Positions 11,171-22,331 are shown, counted from the first letter of the stretch. The stretch: 64,000 bases of DNA from Rhizophagus irregularis (GCF_026210795.1 NC_089442.1:806001-870000), one strand, 5' to 3'. Notes: a model not told the origin generated them from the letters alone. A program made the numbers and translations.

Positions 11171-11291
11171 ATTGTTATATGCTTTTCACGTCGGAGAGGT
11201 CAAAAATTCAATAAAATTTATATGTTTATTTACTGGAAAAATATTTTTCTATGTGAAGTTCGTTAGTTGTATTTTGGTTAAAGGATCGACC
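11171..11291 (-). promoter_or_regulatory. LINE 5' UTR / probable internal promoter
   Basis: The segment between the ORF1 start and the right target-site duplication. The element-sense strand begins GGTCGATCCTTTAACC. Full-length LINEs of this type carry an internal promoter here, so promoter function is inferred from position only. Confidence 0.45.
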
Positions 11292-11307
11292 ATTTTTGGA
11301 AGTATGT
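11292..11307. repeat. Right target-site duplication of the LINE
   Basis: Exact second copy of the 16-bp word at 2636-2651. It marks the 5' end of the element. Confidence 0.9.
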
Positions 11308-14017
11308 AACTTAATTAGGAACTCAAGATCAACACCGTATTTAAATCACGTGATGCACGTGATATGAAACTACCTACAATCAAATCATATTTCATACCGT
11401 CTTTAATACCATTAATTTACTTACAATAAATAACGACACAGGAATATATTCAAAATTCGATTTTTTTTGCAGAATCCTGACAGAGATTTTACTACAAAAT
11501 TCGATAAACTAATAAACATGAATATAAAGTAACTTTAGCATCAAAAATTCCAATAAAGGCAATAGGTAAGAAGTGGTGGTGTCAACCGATAGCTGATCAG
11601 CTAATGTTACATAGTGATTTGACAATTATCCGATCCGGTATACAAATTGAAACTGTTAAGCGTAAAGTGGTCGTGGCAAAAACCTATTTTTTTCACCTGT
11701 ATAGTTATTTTTAAATTGTATTATATTAATTGAGTATGTCTTAACTAAAACAAAATTAAGGGCTAATAAATATTATTTAAAATATATATATATATATATA
11801 TTTTAATAAACTTTGTATGCTTTCTTCCTATTTTTAAAAATATGTATTAATTTATTTAATTATACAATATAGGAACTTTTAATATTATAAACTTATTATC
11901 GTTATCTAGTTTTGAAAGTTGGTATATAAGGAAAAGTTTTATGATAGATATTATACCAATATTTGATTTGAATAATTAAATTGCTGTCGGTCATGTGTAC
12001 GTTCTGATGGCCAATCTGAGAGATTTTTTAATCAGATATTTATTTAACGAAAAAAAGCTTAATTTATCTTCTCATTTTTGGCCATTCCTATCCTAGATAT
12101 CCGAACATTGATTAAAATTTTTTTTTTCAGACTCTTTTTTTTTAGATTGGATCATTTCTTTTTAATAATATTTTTTTTTTCAGTCTTTTTTAGACCAGAT
12201 CTTTTTTTTAATAATAATATTTTTTCGTTCTCTTTTTTTGAACCGGATTTTTTTTAATAATAATATTTTTTTTTCTTTTAGACCGGATCTTTTTAAAATA
12301 TTTTATCAAAAAAAGATTATACTTTTTTTTAAAAAAAAAATCATGACAATTTCATATAGCATTGTTTGTTACAAAGTTCACTTACGATATTAGGACGCTA
12401 ATTCGGACAAAAAATTTTTTATAGAAATCTAACAAAAACATTTTTACTCAGAACACTGATCATAAACTTGGTTAATTAATGCAAATGTAACTTACCAAAA
12501 CAATAAAATTTCTATGTAACCTTTTTTTGTGTATCATCAGATTTTTTCTCCTTCTCATCCGATTCTCTGATTTAGCCTTTTCTGAAACCAGTTATAATCT
12601 TTTGGTGTAAATAGCTCTTTTATATAGTACATTCATATTTATGGTTTATTATATTCACAAAAACAAGAAATTTAAACCTAAGGAATTGTATGTGTCATTG
12701 TATTACTACGCTTGTGATATGTCGTAGAGGTCCTAACTAGATGAGTTAAATATTTATAATAGTCTCTTTTCTTGATAACTACAATTATTTTAATTTAAGT
12801 TTTTATTCTATGATGGATTTGCTTCCACGTTCATCTAATCATCTTATTTCTTTCCAACATCATATGGTCTTAGACGGATTAAACTTAATCCGAATTCCGT
12901 TTAGTGGCATTGAATCTTACATAAGAAATTTCTGGAAATTATCGAAAATGTTCCACTTTTACCACATCAGCAAATTTTTGAATAGGAATATTTTCATTTG
13001 ATTTATTTTTTATTTTATTTTATTTTTTTTTTGAAAAAAAAAAAACCTATTTATAGAAGGTCGATCATTTTTTTCAACCTTATATAATGTCCCGTAATTA
13101 AATTATGTTTAATAAACTCAATTAAACGTAAATATGTTAAAAGTTATCATAAACTGTTGATTTTGAATATACTGTGAATTGCACAGCACTTCAATGTTCT
13201 ACAATTATAGTGATCTCAATTGCAAGATCTTGTTTCATTTTCCTTCACTTCACTTCTTTTCTACTCAAGTTCAGTATCATTATTGTTTGAAGAATAAATT
13301 ATGAATCATTTTGTTTCACTTTAATAACTTAACCAGAAATATATTTGGGCATGATGATTCAAATACATTTTACAATTTATCGTACAGGAAGAATTCAGAA
13401 AATAATAAATATTCTAAAAAAAATTTTTTACATAAACAATTGAAATAAAAAGGTTTTAAAAAAAAGTCTTATTATCCTATTTATAAATAATAACAACTTT
13501 AATAGCGAGTTCTTCTTAAACTGATTGGAGCGTTAAAGTTTAAAGTTTATAAAGCATTCCTAATAGCTAAAGAACGAATAAAATAATTACACTTGTGGGA
13601 GTTAAAAAGGGCGAAAATCCTAAATGATCGACATCCATATAAAGGTCTTTGTTTGCGCCATTCCTCGTGACTGTCGATAGTTACCAATTTAGAATATAAC
13701 ATTAACCTTGTTTAGTCAAGCGGTTTTGTAAAACCGTAAATATTCTTATTTTAAAGATGTGGGCTTTATTTTGTAACGTAATTACTAATTAGGTGATTAT
13801 CACAAAGCTAACGGATTTACCCTTCGATAAAGTTCTTCCAAATGACATACGAACTTTCTGAAATTCCATGCATATTGGTAAAAAAATTCTTAGAAATACG
13901 TTTTAGAAAGTTCTTTCTTTTAAATTTCCGAAATAATGAATCATCGAAAAAAACTATATATATATTGTAAAAATTTCTAATTATTCATCAGTATTTACTT
14001 ATATATAATATTATAAA
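11308..14017. other. Intergenic region with a TA microsatellite and degenerate T-rich tandem repeats
   Basis: No gene recognised in 2.7 kb. It holds a (TA)n run at 11781-11803. A degenerate tandem array lies at about 12118-12300, whose unit is roughly a T-run, 'agaccggatc', another T-run and 'aataataata', repeated about four times with decay. Short open frames here (such as 12810-13001) show no family signature. Confidence 0.55.
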
Positions 14018-16409
14018 ATGGAGCTTACAAATGATGATTCTTTTGATCCGACGCCAAAATTAAAATCTAGTCCTGTCCCGATTTCATTTATTTCATTCAA
14101 TATCAATGATAAAAATTGTATTCGTTGCGATGATATATATACTGTGACATCATATACTGGGACATTACAACAAGATCGACAAAAATACTGCAAAAAATGT
14201 TTATCGGGTTACCTTACTAATATAACTGATAAAAATATATATTTGGATGTGTATATATTTACAAGGAACTTAGAATGTAATGAACATGAAATAAGTAGGA
14301 CAAAAGAACCACAAAATATTCAAGAATGCTGTAGAAATTGCTTAGAAATATTATGCTTTAAACAAATGCCCAATTATCGTTATAAAAATTTAAATATTGT
14401 AAAAAAGAATAATAATTTAATCAATAATTTGATTATTAGTGAAAAAAATTGTAAATTATGTGGAAAGGCATTCCATAAAACAAATGACAATTTTACATTA
14501 TGTTCAGATTGTTATCTAATTTCTTCCGAATATATAGAATTAACTTTGACTAAAAAATCTATACCAATTATTTATTTACCATGGTGGTATAATTTACCTA
14601 ATTGTGGAGCTTGTTATTCAAAATTAAAATTTACATCAGACTGTCAAAAGTATTGTGAAAATTGTCTTATATTTTATACCGGATGTAGATATTGTTTAAC
14701 AACAAATGTTATTTTTGGCGTTACAAATCAATCAAAATGTAAAAAGTGTAAAAGAGTATCATCAATAATTTTTGATATAGAAAAATTTAGAAGCGGAAAT
14801 AGCGATTTAGATGATTTTCTTGTTAATTTAAGACTTGAAATTCACAATCGATTGGAAATAACTACATTTACTGAAAAAATAAAAAATATTGACAGTTACT
14901 TTAACCCAAATACATTATTTAGTTCTATTTATGGTATTTTTAATGATATTAAAGCAGAAATTTTGATGGAATGGATACCATATTCTCAATTTACAAATGT
15001 AAAAGAAATAGCAAAGGGAGGATTTGGTATTATATATCAAGCGACTTGGTTAGATGGTTCAATAGATAATGAAGAAGTTCGTATTGGAAGGGAAAGAAGA
15101 AATAATGAAACTGTCATATTAAAAAAGTTTAATAATTCTCAAGGAATTAGTAAATATTTTTTAAATGAGGTAAATATAGTAAATTGTATTTAAATTATTT
15201 ACTATGATTACAAAGTAAATAGTTTGTTTTTAACCTTTTTAATCTTAAAATTTATAGTTAAAATCAAATCAATATTGCTATCAAGTTAAACATCATATTA
15301 TTAGAACGTATGGCTTTACAAAAGATCCTAAATTTGGTGATTATATCTTAGTTATGCAATATGCATCAGAAGGAGATTTACATAATATTTTACGAAAGAA
15401 ATTTACAGAAATTACATGGGATAAACAAAAATTAGCTATTTTATGGCAAATTTCAGAAGGGTATTTATATTAGTATTTTTATTGTATTTATTTACAATAA
15501 TTTCTAATATATTGATTAATTTTTTTATTTTAGACTTGAAACTATTCATAAATCAGAATTTATACATCGAGATTTTCATAGTGGAAACATATTATCCAAT
15601 TTATCAAATGGAAAAAGACATCAATGGCAAATTGGAGATCTAGGATTATCACAATCTGTAAATAATGCACAATCAAACAACGAAATATATGGAGTGATAC
15701 CATATGTTGCACCAGAAATATTTAAAGGTTCTGCATTTTCTAAAGAATCTGATATTTATTGCATGGGTATGATTATGTGGGAACTTACGACGGGTTGTAA
15801 ACCTTTTTCTAATGTTGGGCATGATATTAATCTGATTTATAAAATTCTTGATGGAGACCGTCCTGAAATTACAGAAGATACGCCTGAATGTTACGCAGAA
15901 TTAATGAAAAGATGTTGGCATTCTGATCCCACAAAAAGACCACTTATAACGGAAATTCGTAAAACTTTTGGTCAATGGTTTTTTACAAATAAAAGTATAG
16001 GAATATTCAAACAAGCTGAAACAAAAAGAAAAGAGTTAATAAAATCGAAGAAACTTGGTCCTGAGTTTAATGGAAAAACTCATCCAAGTGCTATATATAC
16101 AAGCAGATCATTAAGACCTTTTATTTCCAGTTGTTCATCAATTTTTTCAAAAGGTATGCAATAATAGGTAAAATAAATGTGATTAAGTCCTTGGATTAAT
16201 ATATCAAATTTTTTTTTATAGATTATAATTCGATAGAACTAGAGCTTGACATAGATATTAAAAGGTATTTAAGGTTTAAAATTTTTAGTCCATTATTATA
16301 TAACTTAAATTCAAATAATTTGAATATTATTAGCTCAAACATACTCGGAACAAAGCGGAATATTGAAGAATTAGAAATCAATTCTTATGGAAATAGTGGT
16401 ATATATTAA
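14018..16409 (+). CDS. Protein kinase with N-terminal multi-CxxC zinc region (TKL-like fungal expansion family)
   Basis: Model: exons 14018-15169, 15258-15460, 15534-16153 and 16222-16409, all GT-AG with consistent phases, giving 720 aa. Residues 30-275 hold many CxxC pairs (for example C34/C37, C58/C61, then CKLC, CSDC, CGAC, CRYC, CKKC), which should form zinc ribbons. EWIPYSQF precedes the glycine loop AKGGFG near 333. The beta-3 lysine is in VILKK near 369, the catalytic loop is HRDFHSGN near 463, and the activation segment starts DLG instead of DFG and ends in VAPE. The C-terminal tail (TSRSLRPF and a KRNIEELEIN stretch) is typical of the family. The catalytic set is complete, so it is probably an active Ser/Thr or Tyr kinase; the substrate is unknown. 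The last exon may contain a further in-phase intron (16265 to about 16331), which cannot be decided by eye. Confidence 0.85.
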
Positions 16410-17323
16410 TTTGACTAATTGTTATCAATATTGAGTTTATATTTATTTAATTCTTATACATTTTTAATTTAAAAAAAAATAAAAAAATAGGAAAGCACAT
16501 TAAAAATTAAATCCACTTAATAAAAGGTTTCTCTCACAGACCGTTAAGTGTAAACGATAATGATGAGATATGAACCTGGGGAAAAAATCCGAGAATAAAT
16601 ATTCTTCGTATATAATTTTATTTCTTTTTTTTTTGCATTTTTAATGTACGCTATGCGATAAGAGATATCATTAAATGTGTATAACGATAATTGGATATTA
16701 ATATTACTTACAAAGCATAAAAATATGGTGTATTAAATATTTATTTTTATTTTTAATAAACTTTAGTCAAGTACGAAGCTGAAACACTTTTTGCTTCAGA
16801 TTCACGGTATTTTAATGAACTTTTATCATAAAATCAAAATTCTTAATAACGTGGCGCAAACATTATGCGCTACATTTTTGACGCAGCAAGACCATTTTGT
16901 TGAGTCACGTGTTCTAACGTTTATATTGCGTGATGATCACGCAGCGTTAATAATTCTTGAATCAGTTGAATACTCTACCCAAGAAAATTTATAACGATTT
17001 ATTAAATAATAAAGTACTATTACATCATCGATTGTCTATTAACTGAACGTGAGAAATTTTTAACAATTAAATCATGTGATATTATTTATTCTGTTTTTTT
17101 TAGTCGAACGCTCAAACATTGTTAACCAAAATACAATCTATTTTATTATACACTCAAATTGTTATGAAAGAAATAAAAAATTTAATCTTTAAATTACAAT
17201 AAACTTTTTAACAAATTATATAGAAATTTTATACATATATTATGTATAATTCATTAATCCTATAAAATATTCGTTATTCTTATTATAATACATTGTACCT
17301 TACATATGAATAAAATAATGAAA
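16410..17323. other. Intergenic region, nothing recognised
   Basis: AT-rich sequence between the convergent kinase and secreted-protein genes. A 67-codon frame at 16791-16994 has no recognisable features, and I leave it uncalled. Confidence 0.5.
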
Positions 17324-18178
17324 TTAAAGTATTAATGGGCAAGAAAAGTAACCTTTTAGTGCTTCCAAATTATTACCAAAGACTTTATTTAAAATCACAT
17401 CCGGTACTGCAAATTTATCCATCCAACTTTTATATTCCTTAATCATATTTTTACCACATTCCCCACAATAACCCACCAATTCCATAGGAATTTGAATACG
17501 AGTTCCATCTTTCTTATAAACGTATTGTTGATCATATGAAAATTGTACATTTCCTTCAGGAATTTCTTGTTTTAACCAATCAACTAATGGTTTAATAGCT
17601 TCAATACCGCATAATTCTAAAATTATATTAAATTTTTTAAATAAATAATTGTCGTAAAATAATAATACTTTTTTTTTTTAAAAAAAAAACAAAATTATTA
17701 AATTGTAAATTTTGAACTTACCACCCCCCGAGGATTTATGGCATATAGAATTATGTTCAGGTACGGAAAAATAATAAAAAAGTATAGTGGCGTAGGAGGA
17801 GACAACAGTATGATCAAGTGACGAAGGATTTGCGCTCCAATCAATGTAAATTGTTAATTCATTGGCACATTTTTCCTCAACTTTTTGCCATATTTTTTTT
17901 CCCTCTTCGTAACTGCATGAGAAGTCCAGTGAACATAAGTTCGTAATGACTTCATTATAGGCAGTTAAATTATACTTTAGGAAAAATGAACTATGTTCTA
18001 TCTCACTAAATAAACTATCATAGAAACCACATCCTGATGGATCTCTTCCAAAATCCCAGACTTCGTTTTGACATTCATTACAAAGGGAAACACCAAAATG
18101 TTCTTCACACGTTAATTTAGCGTTAACATTGACAACATTGACAATTAATAAGGCAACGAAAAAAATAAGAAATTTCAT
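17324..18178 (-). CDS. Secreted cysteine-containing protein, family member 1 (lineage-specific, function unknown)
   Basis: Two exons: 18178-17722 and 17616-17324 (GT-AG, phase 1), giving 249 aa. This is exactly the length of the paralogue at 41090-41930, with the intron at the same codon. Residues 1-20 form a signal peptide ending VNA, then KLTCEEHFGVSLCNEC. Exon 1 carries the conserved CANELTIYIDWSANPSSLD block. Exon 2 carries CGIEAIKPLVDWLKQEIPEG, a CGEC pair within YCGECGKNM, and ends YFSCPLIL. The many paired cysteines suggest disulfides in an extracellular or wall-located protein. I do not recognise a named domain. Paralogues: the intact copy at 41.1 kb and a dead copy at 28.0 kb. All three share a conserved box 130-205 bases upstream of the start. 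Confidence 0.85.
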
Positions 18179-18382
18179 TTTTGATTAAAAATTATTTTTT
18201 TTATAAATGGAATATTATAAAATATTAGAAAGGTGAGAAAGGTGAATATTTAGGAATGAAAAAATTTGACGGATATTTATATTTATTCGGAATGTTATGA
18301 AAATCAATATTACCGTCAAAAAAAAAAAAAAAAATGAAAAAAAAATGAAAAAAATGAAAAAATAAAAATAGAAATTGATGAG
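18179..18382 (-). promoter_or_regulatory. Promoter region of secreted family member 1
   Basis: Holds an atatttatatttatt segment (about 18268-18283) inside a block (aaatttgacggatattta) also found upstream of the other two family members, a likely core promoter with a TATA-like element. It also contains an A-rich run at about 18318-18366. Confidence 0.5.
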
Positions 18383-18419
18383 AACAACGTACAAAAAGTC
18401 AGCCACAATTATTATAGTC
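18383..18419 (-). promoter_or_regulatory. Conserved upstream box of the secreted family (copy 1)
   Basis: About 37 bases (aacaacgtacaaaaagtcag, then ccacaattattatagtc on the plus strand) recur upstream of all three family members: here, at 28861-28895 and at 42068-42105. Surrounding non-coding sequence has diverged more, which suggests a regulatory site retained by selection or a very recent duplication. Confidence 0.55.
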
Positions 18420-19044
18420 AATCAATATGATTTATCCATAATTGGAAATTTTATTAAGAGGAAAAACAAAATGCATGAATTATTCGCATAAACTGTATAA
18501 TGGCTTTAATTGAAAAATTCTCAGATTAACATGGTTATTATTTACAAAAAATCAGGTTAAAAGGGGGCGTGCATTATACATAAATCCATTTTTGTCGAAA
18601 TAAAAAGATAATCGTTATCATAATTTATATTGGATGACCAAATTTTTTAAACGAAAAAAGTTGATCAATTATATTTTTTTTTTCATATAAATCATTCCAT
18701 ATATAAACAATTTCTATATTTGGTACTTTTCTAATAGATTAATTACGGTTGCACATTAAATTACACTAGATATAAAGATATTTATAACTATACTAACTAT
18801 ACCTAGAAATATCAGATTTATTTATAGATTCAAATCATTCAATTCGATCAAATATGATCTAAAGACGTTTGATTATATGATGTTTATGTACAGCATAAAG
18901 CCATAAACCTTGATAATTTATTGCACATGAAATTCATAATAGTGATACCTTACTTTTATGTGGCTTTTAACAGTTTAGATCAAGTTGACAAAAACCGAGT
19001 CTGCAATATTTATGGGTACTTACTACTATTTTTGATTTTTATAC

Positions 19045-19150
19045 AGAGAAGAGATTTTTTAAAATAATGGAAAGATGTTTGGATCTTGATAATGATAAAA
19101 GACCAACAGCCGAATGACTTATTAATCATGCACTTCATTTAAAATACTAA
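19045..19150 (+). pseudogene. Relic of a kinase C-lobe end (subdomain XI)
   Basis: Translates to KIMERCLDLDNDKRPTAE, then a stop, then LINHALHLKY. The CLDxDxxKRPTAxxLxxHxF pattern is that of STE/PAK-like kinases, not of the zinc-ribbon kinases in this window. No other kinase blocks are found near it, so it is a fragment. Confidence 0.5.
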
Positions 19151-19714
19151 TAGACAGTTTTTAAACACACAATGATGTAAGCTGTAAACTTTTGATATGC
19201 AATCTTTAGGACAAAAGATATTTTCATTTAGTCAATTTCAAATAATGACATCATATAACATTTGTCATTTTTGTCGCTTGTCGCTTTAAAATTAAAGATG
19301 AATTTGAAGTTAAATTAAATAAATAGTTTTGGCCAAAATTACTTTATGTAAAGTATTTACTGATATACTGCAAATAGCCGTGATATTCTATACATTTAAA
19401 ATAATTACATATAGGTAATCCTCGAGAAGGAAACAAAAAAAGGAAATAATTAGAACTGGAGATAATTCATTTATTATAATTTGTCTTAAATCATACTTAG
19501 TAACGCCATTATGATCTATGTTGAAAATCAATTAGTTGATAGGAAATATTTGAACTAAAATTGCAAAGATCTTCATAAATACTGTTTTACCTAACCTGAA
19601 TTTATTTAAGGTTCTTCTGGGAAGATAATTTCATGATCACTTCTCTGTGTGATTTTTATTGTTTATCGTTTGAAAAAAAGCGTCAAAATCCTGAAAATAA
19701 AATAAAATAAAATC

Positions 19715-19880
19715 GAATTTTGAAATTTTCTAAATGTAAAAAGAAAAGATCTACGCCGCATAAGTTTCCAAAAAAAGAAATTATTGACATATTTGTATTC
19801 CCAAAACTTCCTTTTTTAGAAAGTTATGCGGTGTAAATCTTTTTCAATTTCGAAAAATCCGAAATTTCAAATTTCAAACT
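19715..19880. repeat. MITE-like inverted-repeat element
   Basis: Imperfect inverted repeats: 19744-19768 pairs with 19819-19843 (22 of 25 bases, including the GC-rich ccgcataa core), extended outwards by a weaker ttttgaaatttt / aaatttcaaa pairing. The total is about 165 bases with no coding capacity. I could not find a clear target-site duplication. Confidence 0.5.
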
Positions 19881-20020
19881 TTATTATTATAAAAGGAAAT
19901 AATATTTCATTATAACAATATAAGTATAATCATTATATGATTTTTTCTAAAATTATCTTAATTCACGAATAATGATTTTGCTAAATTAAATTTCACCTCG
20001 AATGTATATCTTTTCTTATT

Positions 20021-20272
20021 ATGAACATGCAATTAGGTCGTGAAAATATTGGAATAATATCAAAAAATGCGATTACTATAGTTCACAAATTGACTATCGA
20101 AAAATTTATTGCGAATTTATCAGATAACTTTAAGAAAATGACGATTAGTGATAAGGATATTTTTACGTCTATAAATACAGGAACTAGTGGTAAAGGTGGT
20201 AATAATAACAAAAAGGATAAGAAAAGTAAAAAAAAAGTAGATAGTTTTGTTAAGCTAAGCATAGTTAAATAG
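20021..20272 (+). CDS. Hypothetical 83-aa lysine-rich ORF
   Basis: An open frame with a Gly/Asn/Lys-rich C-terminal half (GTSGKGGNNNKKDKKSKKK). No domain, signal peptide or membrane segment is recognised, and no paralogue is seen in the window. It could be a fragment of a larger gene or a chance ORF. It is listed because it is the only plausible frame between the flanking repeats. Confidence 0.22.
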   Translation: MNMQLGRENIGIISKNAITIVHKLTIEKFIANLSDNFKKMTISDKDIFTSINTGTSGKGGNNNKKDKKSKKKVDSFVKLSIVK

Positions 20273-20280
20273 ATTGTTTT

Positions 20281-20570
20281 TTTTTAGACTAGTCAAAAAT
20301 ATTATATTAGTTAATGTATGTTATTTTGGTTTGTATACTTTATTTAGGTGACGCTTAGGTCGCTTAGCGTCAAAATTGTGGTCCCGTGATTTTTCGCAGG
20401 GTCACAATACTAATAAATAGATTTTTTTTTATAAAAAAAAATGTACATATGTATTTATTAATTCAAATCTTCTATCAAATTTATTAAGACTAATTAATAT
20501 TAAAGAAAAATATTTTGAAAGACCGGAATAAAATAATAGATAAATTATAATAGGAATGTTAAACTTAAGA
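20281..20570. other. Intergenic region with a small palindromic patch
   Basis: Around 20350-20375 there is a GC-rich imperfect palindrome (gacgcttaggtcgcttagcgtc) in an otherwise AT-rich stretch. No gene seen. Confidence 0.35.
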
Positions 20571-20584
20571 AGTATGTAACTTAT

Positions 20585-20845
20585 TTGAAATACTATTGAT
20601 ACTATTATATTTTGGAATATCCTTTGTAAATGGATTAAGTAATCAAGAAGTATAACGTTGATCGATTATTTCCTATAGCTGATAGATAAAAGATTTGATA
20701 ATTTATTTTACTATATTTTCTGCTTCATCAAATTGCTTTTTAATTTCTTCATTTTCATATAAAATAAACAATCTCAATAATTCTTCTATTTCAATAACAC
20801 TTGGTCGATTATATGGATTTGAATCCCAACATATTTTCATCGTCA
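20585..20845 (-). pseudogene. Relic of a zinc-ribbon kinase C-terminus (copy 1)
   Basis: Read on the minus strand: MKICWDSNPYNRPSVIEIEELLRLF, then a KKQFDEAE block, then a stop, then LLNPFTKDIPKYNS. These are the subdomain XI and tail motifs of the kinases at 22.3 and 48.7 kb (CWDSNPxNRPS, QFxEAEExxKAN, SRLLNPFTKDLxKYD). In-frame stops and the absence of the rest of the kinase show it is a dead 3' fragment. Confidence 0.75.
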
Positions 20846-20904
20846 ATAGTATTTCTTTGTACTTAATTTTTATATTTTATTTATTTTTTATATTTTATAT
20901 TTAA

Positions 20905-22331
20905 TGTATGAAATAAACTGGTTTCGTAACCTTTTCATAACATAGTTGTATAAATGATCTTTAATTGATTTTTTCTTAAAATATAGTTAAGGATATGTAA
21001 ACTTGATACTATTTATCTGCGCCACATCTCTGCCAATACTTGTAAGTTGTAACGTCTGGATTTTCTGCTTAAATGAGTATATAACAAAATGTAAAATAAC
21101 TGCGAAATTTATTCCTTCATATATTGAAAAGACATCTAGTGGCTAAACCTTTTTTTATTCATATAACAATATTAATTAATATTCGTTATTATTAATATTG
21201 TTTACTTCAATGATTCTTGTTTATTAGAATAATTAACAAACCAAAGATAGTTAGTTCGAAACAGAATAAGCGTTGTGTAACAAGTAATAATTTTCTATTA
21301 TAATAATAGTTTTATTTTATTTCTGTTTGTTTCTTTTAAACACATCTGTGATTTTAATCTATTTTACAGTATATTGTTCCATGTGATTGTTTTTGGCAAG
21401 CAAAGTCTTTCTTCATAATTATTCTTCTATTTGGTACATGTCACAATTTCAAAAATAATGCAGTAAATATGATTAGGAAATAAAAATTATTAAAAATAAA
21501 TGGATTTTTCTAAGGTGATGATCACCGGTAACTGAAATTATGACAATCGACCAGCATTAAAAAAAATATAGTTCCGGTAAAAATTGATAATTCTGGCCAA
21601 CGATGATGATCACCCCGGTGATTTGAAAGTAAAAACCTTAAATAAATATATTGATAGATTATAAATAAATATTTTAAAAAATTTAGTTATGCTTGCACCA
21701 TACATTCCATCAATTTATACAAATTCCATTACGAGTTACGACCTGCATTTCTTAATTTCCTTTTGCTATTATCCCAAATACTGACTCTTAATAATAAGTA
21801 AAAAAAAAATCACACATATTGGAAAAGCTAAGAAATTATTTGTAATTTCTATAAAAGAATAAATACATTAAAATAATATTTAAGGTTCCTAGTTAATTAA
21901 ATTATGATGTTAAACAATTTAAAAATTAATTATAATTTTAAAACTTTATCGCGCTTTTCAGAATTGTACTACCCATGCAAATAATAAAATTAGCATAATT
22001 CTGAAAAGCGCGATAAATATTAGTTAAATTGATTATTTATTTCATTTTCATAACCTTATACTATTATATATTATTAATCAACTCTGTTAAAATGTACGCA
22101 GAACAATTTTGTGTTCAGTTACTGTTTGACAAATATTGGGCGTAACTTCCTATACAGTTGCTAGTAACACTAGATTTATTATCTTATTTAAAAATTTAAG
22201 TGTAACGTGAACAAATTTTATCATGAAATTGCGTAATTTGTTTAACATCACTTATGCTGATCACCAGTAAATAATTTTTTTCTATTAAATAATCTTTATT
22301 TTTTTTTTAAAAAACAAAATTTTTCAGAATC
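20905..22331. other. Upstream region of the multi-N-lobe kinase, with a perfect inverted repeat
   Basis: No gene recognised. It contains the perfect 21-bp inverted repeat at 21945-22017 (annotated separately) and a pair of related gatgatcacc(cc)ggt words at about 21519-21533 and 21602-21620. Confidence 0.45.
21945..22017. repeat. Perfect 21-bp inverted repeat with 31-nt loop
   Basis: Arms 21945-21965 and 21997-22017 are exact reverse complements, containing the GC-rich core atcgcgcttttcag / ctgaaaagcgcgat. The element is 73 bases in all. It could be a minimal MITE, a hairpin RNA or a nucleosome-free palindrome. There is no obvious target-site duplication. It lies about 315 bases upstream of the kinase start at 22332. 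Confidence 0.7.

Larger units (their letters stand above)
2652..11291 (-). mobile_element. Full-length non-LTR retrotransposon (LINE, APE-endonuclease / RT / RNase H type)
   Basis: An 8.64-kb element read on the minus strand: 5' UTR (11171-11291), ORF1 (8888-11170), a 56-base spacer, ORF2 (2955-8831), a 3' UTR (about 2680-2954) and a 3' tail of TAAA/TAAAA units (2652-2678, seen as ttatttattt on the plus strand). It is flanked by a perfect 16-bp target-site duplication. Both ORFs are open along their whole length and the duplication is unmutated, so the insertion looks young and possibly still competent. A CCHC ORF1 together with endonuclease, reverse transcriptase, RNase H and a C-terminal zinc motif in ORF2 is the layout of the I/Tad group of LINEs. 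The exact clade would need an RT phylogeny. Confidence 0.93.
18422..20020. other. Intergenic region with a kinase subdomain XI relic and an inverted-repeat element
   Basis: No intact gene. It contains the two items annotated separately at 19045-19150 and 19715-19880. The rest is AT-rich with no recognised feature. Confidence 0.5.

Noticed and set aside
16791-16994. 67-codon ORF downstream of the 14-kb kinase
   Set aside because: No domain, signal or paralogue; the base pattern does not differ from surrounding non-coding sequence.
17324-18178. Secreted protein as a known toxin or ribotoxin
   Set aside because: The cysteine pattern and motifs match only its paralogues here; nothing supports a toxin assignment.
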